Assembly: GCA_002340405.1 (NCBI GenBank)
Contig: DDLZ01000097.1
Coordinates: 50,647-56,899 of the forward strand
Direction of reading: 5' to 3'
DNA length: 6,253 nucleotides
DNA from: Bacteroidales bacterium UBA2559
GTDB taxonomy: Bacteria > Bacteroidota > Bacteroidia > Bacteroidales > Bacteroidaceae
Shown here: positions 1-4,157 of the stretch, piece after piece
Numbering within the stretch: position 1 is the first letter of the stretch
Layout of the letters: every line of letters starts with the position of its first letter
The notes under the pieces: model-generated
What the model saw: only the letters and a program-made list of their open reading frames with translations
What the model was told of the DNA's origin: nothing
Database searches by the model: none
Made by a program: the position numbers and the translations under genes

Positions 1-81
1 AGGATCGAAGAGTACGAAGTGACCTTCCGGGTCCCCAATCCCGACACAATTGCGGTAATCGACATAACAAGGGAAAAATGA
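1..81 (+). CDS. C-terminal end of an unidentified protein (partial)
   Basis: Frame 1 is open from the first base to a TGA at 79-81 and gives the last 26 residues of a protein, beginning RIEEYEVTF and ending IDITREK. The alternating hydrophobic and charged residues suggest C-terminal beta strands, but this is too little to name a family. The reading is supported by an open frame up to a stop placed just before the tRNA promoter. No hairpin terminator is visible between this stop and the tRNA, so some read-through into the tRNA unit is possible. It could also be a chance open frame, because only 26 codons are visible. Confidence 0.5.
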   Translation, partial: RIEEYEVTFRVPNPDTIAVIDITREK

Positions 82-92
82 TACACCGGTTA

Positions 93-124
93 TTGAATCT
101 GTCTCTAAAAATGGATTATATTTG
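93..124 (+). promoter_or_regulatory. Bacteroidetes-type promoter for the tRNA-Gly gene
   Basis: A TTG at 93-95 is followed after 21 nt by TATATTTG at 117-124, a full match to the Bacteroidetes -7 consensus TAnnTTTG. The expected transcription start lies around 129-132, only a few bases before the mature tRNA 5' end at 137, so the 5' leader would be very short. Position and spacing both fit a dedicated tRNA promoter. Confidence 0.75.
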
Positions 125-136
125 CATACGGAAAAT

Positions 137-209
137 GCGGTAGTAGCTCAGTTGGCAGAGCGTTGGCTTCCCAAGCCGAAGGTCGCGGGATCGTGCCCCG
201 TCTACCGCT
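137..209 (+). tRNA. tRNA-Gly (anticodon CCC)
   Basis: A complete cloverleaf can be drawn. The acceptor stem is 137-143 with 202-208 (GCGGTAG/CTACCGC, seven pairs). The D stem is 146-149 with 158-161, and its loop carries G18-G19 at 154-155. The anticodon stem is 163-167 with 175-179, with loop TTCCCAA and anticodon CCC at 170-172, which reads GGG glycine codons. The T stem is 185-189 with 197-201. The discriminator base is T209 and the 3' CCA is not encoded, so it must be added after transcription. The T loop is ATCGTGC rather than TTCRANN: position 54 is A and position 58 is T, the reverse of the near-universal T54-A58 pair. T55 and C56, which pair with G18 and G19, are kept. The gene is monocistronic, with its own promoter and terminator. 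Confidence 0.95.
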
Positions 210-213
210 CATA

Positions 214-248
214 AATCAGGGCCCCAAGTTGGGGGCCCTGATTATTTT
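214..248 (+). terminator. Rho-independent terminator of the tRNA-Gly unit
   Basis: A perfect 12-bp stem (214-225 with 232-243), including a GGGCCCC core, closes a 6-nt loop and is followed by ATTTT at 244-248. It starts five bases after the mature tRNA 3' end. The opposite strand lacks a clear T-run after the hairpin, so it should work mainly on the + strand. Confidence 0.88.
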
Positions 249-253
249 AAACC

Positions 254-268
254 CGGTTAATACAACCG
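254..268 (-). terminator. Possible weak terminator of the DUF4301 gene
   Basis: A short perfect hairpin, CGGTT (254-258) with AACCG (264-268), closes a 5-nt loop about 22 nt beyond the DUF4301 stop codon. On the minus strand it is followed by GGGTTTAAAATAA, which is only moderately T-rich. The stem is short, so this is a tentative call. The strong tRNA hairpin just beyond could also stop convergent transcription. Confidence 0.28.
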
Positions 269-290
269 CTCGGCCGATGTTTCAGCCCGA

Positions 291-1808
291 CTAATGTTGT
301 GGCCGCAAAAGGTCGTTGACAGTCTTTACCGGATTGAAGGTAGTGAGAGGAACCTCTACAAAAATCGTGTTCCAGTCACTCATGGCTCCGTTCCACAAAC
401 CGGGAAGCTCCAGAGCTTTCAGTTTGCGCCCGCCGCTTGACTTTTGTGATACAAATCCCGTGTTTTTGTCAACATAATCGGGGAGATTGAACCTATCGCC
501 TTTATATCCTTTCAGGCCGCACACCAGATCTACCGGATTGAAGTGAGTTCCCTTTGTGAACATCTCTTTCTTAACAGGATCGGCAAGATTGATCTGCGAA
601 CTCTCAAGTATTTGCAGTGAGATGGTTCCATCGCTGTTATAGGCGAGGAACGGTCCTCCTCCCGGTTCGCCCACATTTCTAACCATGCCGCATACCCTCA
701 ACGGGCGGTTCAGTCTGGAATGGAGCCATGTTGCAAGTTCATCGGCAGACATTTCATCCAATCCCGGTTTTCTGCAACAAAGTGTGTTACGCACAAAATC
801 CGATATTACACGGAGTTTGTCAGGCGTACACTTATCGCTGTCTAGAAGCCTCAGATAGTCAAAAATACGATTCTGGACCGAGACCAGAATACCTGCCAAA
901 AGCTTTTTGTAGGTGACCGTATCGGATTTCAAATTGTCCGGAACCACATTGTCTATATTCTTCACAAAGACCACATCGGCATCCAGTTCATTCAGGTTCT
1001 CAATCAGAGCGCCGTGACCGCCGGGACGGAACAGTATGCTACCGTCCTCGTTGCGGAAAGGTTTGCCATCCATATCGGATGCGACCGTATCGGTACTCTT
1101 CTTCTGTTCAGAGAAGGTAATGTCATAAACAATTCCGAAACGCTTTGACAAGCCCTTACTGCTTTTTTCGGCTAATGCACGGAACAGCTCCCTGTGCTCG
1201 GGCGATACGGTAAAATAGAGGTGTGCCACACCGTCAGCGCCTAACGCATACATGGCACCCTCAGCCATATGCTCCTCTAGCGGAGTACGTACGAATCCGT
1301 TGTATTTATGGAAACTGAGCAGTCCTTTTGGTAATGCTCCGTAATTCAATCCTTTCTCTCCCAGCAGATTTTTCACCACACTTTTGTAATCTCCTTCGGC
1401 TATCAGCTCACTTATGGACTTGCCCTCATTCTCTTTACATGATGCGTCGAGTTCATCGTAGAAAGCAAACTTTTCCAGCCCTTCAAAGAAGGTCTTCTCA
1501 AAAGGAGTCTCAGGAGTTTCATAAGGTGCATCAAGGAAAGTAAACAGATCCTTGAACATGCGACTGGCAGCACCCGAAGCCGGTACGAACTTTAAAATCC
1601 GATGGCCGCTGCTGCAGTAGGTATCCCATGTCTTGATATAACCATCACGCTGATTTTCATCAACTGCCATTATTCCGTTTCCCACTGAAGCCGCCGCTTC
1701 CAATTCCAGATAAGGGAACCCCTTACTTAATAGTTCCAATTGTGCCTCAACCTGAGCAACACTGATACCTTTTACATTGAATTGTACTAAATCCTTATTC
1801 TCAAACAT
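291..1808 (-). CDS. DUF4301 family protein, probable UDP-sugar pyrophosphorylase-like nucleotidyltransferase
   Basis: The 505-residue cytoplasmic protein has no signal peptide and, as I recall the family, matches DUF4301 over its whole length. Numbering from ATG1808, its conserved blocks are FVPASGAASRMFKDL (74-88), LPKGLLSFH (159-167), FSEQK (232-236), FRPGGHGALIENL (260-272), VFVKNIDN (280-287), GMVRNVGEPGGGPF (374-387), MFTKGTHFN (416-424) and TTFNPVKTVNDLL (489-501). In order these recall eukaryotic-type UDP-GlcNAc/UDP-glucose pyrophosphorylases: a glycine-rich G-x-x-S-R loop, PKG, PDGNGG or PPGHG, a D-N pair, NAGN and FSPLKN. I infer a GT-A fold enzyme that activates a sugar phosphate with a nucleotide; the substrate is unknown. 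The frame opens at TTG1817, but ATG1808 gives the MFENKDL start that I recall as typical of the family, and a promoter lies 29 bases upstream. The gene is divergent from the DUF1573 gene and stands alone. Confidence 0.9.
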   Translation of the reverse strand: MFENKDLVQFNVKGISVAQVEAQLELLSKGFPYLELEAAASVGNGIMAVDENQRDGYIKTWDTYCSSGHRILKFVPASGAASRMFKDLFTFLDAPYETPETPFEKTFFEGLEKFAFYDELDASCKENEGKSISELIAEGDYKSVVKNLLGEKGLNYGALPKGLLSFHKYNGFVRTPLEEHMAEGAMYALGADGVAHLYFTVSPEHRELFRALAEKSSKGLSKRFGIVYDITFSEQKKSTDTVASDMDGKPFRNEDGSILFRPGGHGALIENLNELDADVVFVKNIDNVVPDNLKSDTVTYKKLLAGILVSVQNRIFDYLRLLDSDKCTPDKLRVISDFVRNTLCCRKPGLDEMSADELATWLHSRLNRPLRVCGMVRNVGEPGGGPFLAYNSDGTISLQILESSQINLADPVKKEMFTKGTHFNPVDLVCGLKGYKGDRFNLPDYVDKNTGFVSQKSSGGRKLKALELPGLWNGAMSDWNTIFVEVPLTTFNPVKTVNDLLRPQH

Positions 1809-1836
1809 ACTTTCCAAGATTAAGATTATTTAACCT

Positions 1837-1867
1837 CAAAAATAATCCGTTTTTCTCAAATTACAAA
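1837..1867 (-). promoter_or_regulatory. Bacteroidetes-type promoter for the DUF4301 gene
   Basis: Read on the minus strand, TTTG at 1867-1864 is followed after 19 nt by TATTTTTG at 1844-1837, a full match to TAnnTTTG. Transcription should start near 1830, leaving a leader of roughly 22 nt before ATG1808. That fits the ATG start and would leave only about 13 nt for the upstream TTG. Confidence 0.7.
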
Positions 1868-1879
1868 GAATTGATGCAT

Positions 1880-1910
1880 TTGATTGTTATTATTATTTTT
1901 TATAACTTAG
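1880..1910 (+). promoter_or_regulatory. Bacteroidetes-type promoter for the DUF1573 gene
   Basis: TTG at 1880-1882 is followed after 20 nt by TAACTTAG at 1903-1910, one mismatch from TAnnTTTG. The transcription start would be near 1916. This element lies inside the 5' part of the longest open frame (1871-1942), which argues that those codons are not translated and that ATG1943 is the true start. It is back-to-back with the DUF4301 promoter, and the two do not overlap. Confidence 0.62.
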
Positions 1911-1942
1911 CACACGAAAACAGAACATATAAAATGTATTAT

Positions 1943-2398
1943 ATGAAGAACATAAAGTCAATTATTACGATAACCTGTCTGATCCTGTCAGGCACAACGG
2001 TTGTCAAAGCCCAAGGTACGCAACAGAACAGCAATGAAAAGTACGCCGAAATGACATTTGTGGAGAGGACTCACAATTTCGGCATATTTGATGTTAAGAA
2101 TGGCGACAAGACATGCTGGTTTGTATTTACAAACACCGGAAATAAAGACCTGCTGATACTTTCAGCCACAGCTTCATGTGGTTGCACGGTTCCTTCTTTC
2201 CCAAAGACTCCCATACCTCCCGGAGGTAAAGATTCCATAAAGGTGGATTATACCGGTTCCACACGACGTCCGGGTGTATTTAAGAAGACCATTGCCTTGA
2301 AGACCAACGCCAAGGTCAGCACCGATTACCTATATATTATGGGCGAGATGGTTGAAAAGGTTGTGGAAGACCGTTTGAAACAACAGACAGCAAACTGA
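1943..2398 (+). CDS. Secreted DUF1573 domain protein
   Basis: This is a 151-residue exported protein when started at ATG1943. Residues 1-23 form a signal peptide: MKNIK, a hydrophobic stretch, then VVKA before the mature QGTQQ. There is no lipobox cysteine, so type I cleavage to the periplasm is expected. Residues about 38-136 match DUF1573, an Ig-like beta-sandwich family abundant in Bacteroidetes. The hallmarks are HNFGIF, FTNTGNKDLLI, ASCGCTVPSFP (cysteines 79 and 81) and IPPGGKDSIKV. The function of DUF1573 is not established; the C-G-C pair might bind metal or form a disulfide, which is inference. The frame can be extended back to TTG1871, but that stretch holds the promoter and would put charged residues ahead of the signal peptide. 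ATG1934 is a second possible start, three codons earlier. The gene is monocistronic and convergent with the arabinofuranosidase gene. Confidence 0.88.
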   Translation: MKNIKSIITITCLILSGTTVVKAQGTQQNSNEKYAEMTFVERTHNFGIFDVKNGDKTCWFVFTNTGNKDLLILSATASCGCTVPSFPKTPIPPGGKDSIKVDYTGSTRRPGVFKKTIALKTNAKVSTDYLYIMGEMVEKVVEDRLKQQTAN

Positions 2399-2402
2399 CA
2401 TC

Positions 2403-2422
2403 CCTTATACAACCTTATACAA
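2403..2422. repeat. Perfect 10-bp tandem duplication
   Basis: CCTTATACAA occurs twice head to tail (2403-2412 and 2413-2422), directly between the DUF1573 stop codon and the terminator hairpin. The second copy supplies bases next to the A-run that acts as the minus-strand T-tract. It looks like a small local duplication with no evident function. Confidence 0.8.
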
Positions 2423-2426
2423 AAAG

Positions 2427-2452
2427 AGAATCCTGCCGAAAAGCAGGATTCT
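2427..2452. terminator. Bidirectional terminator between convergent genes
   Basis: A perfect 10-bp stem (2427-2436 with 2443-2452, AGAATCCTGC/GCAGGATTCT) closes a 6-nt CGAAAA loop. The + strand continues TCTATTTT, and the minus strand continues CTTTTTG, so both sides have a usable T-rich tail. It lies 28 nt past the DUF1573 stop and 23 nt past the arabinofuranosidase stop, and probably serves both genes. Confidence 0.85.
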
Positions 2453-2475
2453 TCTATTTTGTAAAATGATCAAAC

Positions 2476-4044
2476 TCACTCTATCTCAAGCGTAACTATA
2501 CTTGCAGCCGGGATCTCAAGTGTTATTGCACCTGATCTCCTGTCTATCTTAGCTCCGTTGAAATCGGTCAGCTTAATTTTATCAGGATTCTCAAATGTGT
2601 TGTGATCGGTAGCCTGGTCACTTGTCAGTATCTTGCCCGTCACTTTATTGGCCTTAAATCCCTCCAAATTGACAGTAACGCTCTCAGCCTCATCAAGCTT
2701 CACGTTTGACATAGAGAGATGGAGTTTACCCGATGCATCCTTAGAAGCAGTTGAACTGAACAGGGGTAAAGGACGTGTAGCACCCTCGTCCGGGTTGGCG
2801 GCATAGCGCTCGTTCGGGGTAAGTTTCACGTCAATATCCTGAAGGTCAACAGGAATATATGTAGCCTCCATATGCGGCTTATACATATAGAAAAGCCAGT
2901 ATGTCGGTGTCAGCACCATCTTATCCTCCTTAGTCAATATCATTGACTGCAGCACATTGGCCACCTGCGCAATATTACACATCTGGATGCGGTCACAGTA
3001 CTTATGGAAAACATCCAGAGACAATGAGGCTACCATAGCATCTCGCATAGTGTTCTGCTGATAGAGCTGCGTGCCGGGCTCAGGCTCCCACCATGTGCCC
3101 CACTCGTCAACAAACAGAGGAATCCTGTGTCTCGGGTCCGATTCGCTCATGATGGCAAGATGTTTCTGGATGACAGGCTCTATACCTAGACATTTACCCA
3201 GACACCAGTAGTAGTCGTCATCGGAGAATCCGGTGGCAGGCTTCTTGGCTCCCACCCAGCCCGATACTGTATAGTAGTGGAGCGAAACGGCATGCATCAT
3301 TGACCCGACCTTACGCATAAGGACATCGGTCCATTCGTAGTCGTAGTCGGTCGCTCCGCTGGCAATCTTGACTATACGTGTTCCATTGTAGTCACGGCAG
3401 TAAGTCTGGTACTGGCGAAAAACATCCGCATAGTATTCGGGCAGCATATTTCCGCCACAACCCCAGGCCTCATTACCTATACCTATATACTTTACACTCC
3501 ATGGTTCTTCACGGCCGTTCTCTTTGCGGAGTTTTGCCATAGGTCCATCGGCTGCATTCATATACTCAACCCATTGGGCAGCCTCCTGAACCGAGCCGCT
3601 TCCCACATTGAGTGAAATATAGGGCTCGCAACCTATCAGTTCACACAGGTTCAGAAATTCATGAGTCCCGAAGCTGTTGTCCTCAACTATTCCGCCCCAA
3701 TTGGTGTTAACCATACGGGGACGGTTCTCTTTAGGACCTATGCCGTCCATCCAGTGGTACTCATCGGCAAAACAGCCGCCCGGCCATCTCATTACCGGAA
3801 CTTCCAGATCCTTCAAAGCGTTCAGTACATCATTGCGGTATCCATCCGTATTGGGTATGGAAGACTCGGGACCGACCCAAAGACCACCGTAGATACAGGT
3901 TCCCAAATGTTCTGAGAACTGCCCATAAATGTTCTTGTTGATCTTTGCACCGGGATTATCCGCATGTACATTCACCGTCACACCATTCTTTGCGTTTACT
4001 GACAGTGCTACCGCCAGTGAAACCAGAAATAAAATCTTTTTCAT
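2476..4044 (-). CDS. Secreted alpha-L-arabinofuranosidase, GH51
   Basis: The 522-residue protein should remove terminal alpha-L-arabinofuranosyl residues from arabinan, arabinoxylan or their oligosaccharides (EC 3.2.1.55) by the retaining mechanism of clan GH-A. Residues 1-18 are a signal peptide (MKKILFLVS to SVNA) without a lipobox, so it is probably periplasmic or released. A (beta/alpha)8 barrel follows. It carries MRWPGGCFADEYHW (85-98), NWGGIVEDNSFGTHEF (115-130), the acid/base glutamate E192 in GIGNEAWGCGG, HYYTVSGW (256-263) and the nucleophile E314 in FVDEWGTWW. From about residue 395 the chain becomes the usual C-terminal beta-sandwich. Both catalytic glutamates are present and length is normal, so it should be active. 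Cys91 stands where many GH51 enzymes have Asn (RxPGGN). ATG4044 is the only sensible start, since it begins the signal peptide. It has its own promoter. The polysaccharide substrate cannot be told from sequence alone. Confidence 0.95.
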   Translation of the reverse strand: MKKILFLVSLAVALSVNAKNGVTVNVHADNPGAKINKNIYGQFSEHLGTCIYGGLWVGPESSIPNTDGYRNDVLNALKDLEVPVMRWPGGCFADEYHWMDGIGPKENRPRMVNTNWGGIVEDNSFGTHEFLNLCELIGCEPYISLNVGSGSVQEAAQWVEYMNAADGPMAKLRKENGREEPWSVKYIGIGNEAWGCGGNMLPEYYADVFRQYQTYCRDYNGTRIVKIASGATDYDYEWTDVLMRKVGSMMHAVSLHYYTVSGWVGAKKPATGFSDDDYYWCLGKCLGIEPVIQKHLAIMSESDPRHRIPLFVDEWGTWWEPEPGTQLYQQNTMRDAMVASLSLDVFHKYCDRIQMCNIAQVANVLQSMILTKEDKMVLTPTYWLFYMYKPHMEATYIPVDLQDIDVKLTPNERYAANPDEGATRPLPLFSSTASKDASGKLHLSMSNVKLDEAESVTVNLEGFKANKVTGKILTSDQATDHNTFENPDKIKLTDFNGAKIDRRSGAITLEIPAASIVTLEIE

Positions 4045-4081
4045 TAGTTTAAATAGACGTATTATTAATTAATCTTGATTT

Positions 4082-4112
4082 CAAAGATAAAAGAATACGG
4101 AGACAAAACCAA
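4082..4112 (-). promoter_or_regulatory. Bacteroidetes-type promoter for the GH51 gene
   Basis: On the minus strand, TTG at 4112-4110 is followed after 20 nt by TATCTTTG at 4089-4082, a full match to TAnnTTTG with ideal spacing. Transcription should start near 4075, giving a leader of about 30 nt that is A/T-rich and has no Shine-Dalgarno sequence. The -33 element falls in the loop of the upstream gene's terminator, and the -7 box lies in its T-rich tail. Confidence 0.72.
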
Positions 4113-4135
4113 GTTACACCCGATTTGTCTCCGTA
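4096..4135 (-). terminator. Terminator of the fasciclin lipoprotein gene
   Basis: A perfect 12-bp stem, TACGGAGACAAA (4096-4107) with TTTGTCTCCGTA (4124-4135), closes a 16-nt loop and is followed on the minus strand by TTCTTTTATCTTTG. It begins 22 nt past the TGA of the lipoprotein gene. The loop is larger than usual for an intrinsic terminator. An operator role for the inverted repeat is the alternative, because it overlaps the next gene's promoter. Confidence 0.72.
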
Positions 4136-4157
4136 AATATAAGCTTAAACGTAAGAA

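Noticed and set aside
82..116. Possible riboswitch or leader upstream of the tRNA
   Set aside because: The stretch is short, has no conserved stem pattern, and is accounted for by the -33 element and spacer of the tRNA promoter.
202..271. tRNA-Gly 3' end as an integration (att) site, since ACCGCTC occurs at 204-210 and again at 265-271
   Set aside because: The match is only 7 bp and there is no integrase or mobile gene nearby, so chance is the simplest explanation.
728..1543. Two short + strand open frames opposite the DUF4301 gene
   Set aside because: The minus-strand protein is conserved in character along its full length. These frames show no start signals or domain features.
3661..3915. 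Two + strand open frames opposite the GH51 gene
   Set aside because: They are antisense to the conserved N-terminal catalytic part of the arabinofuranosidase, including the RWPGG region, which fully explains the sequence.
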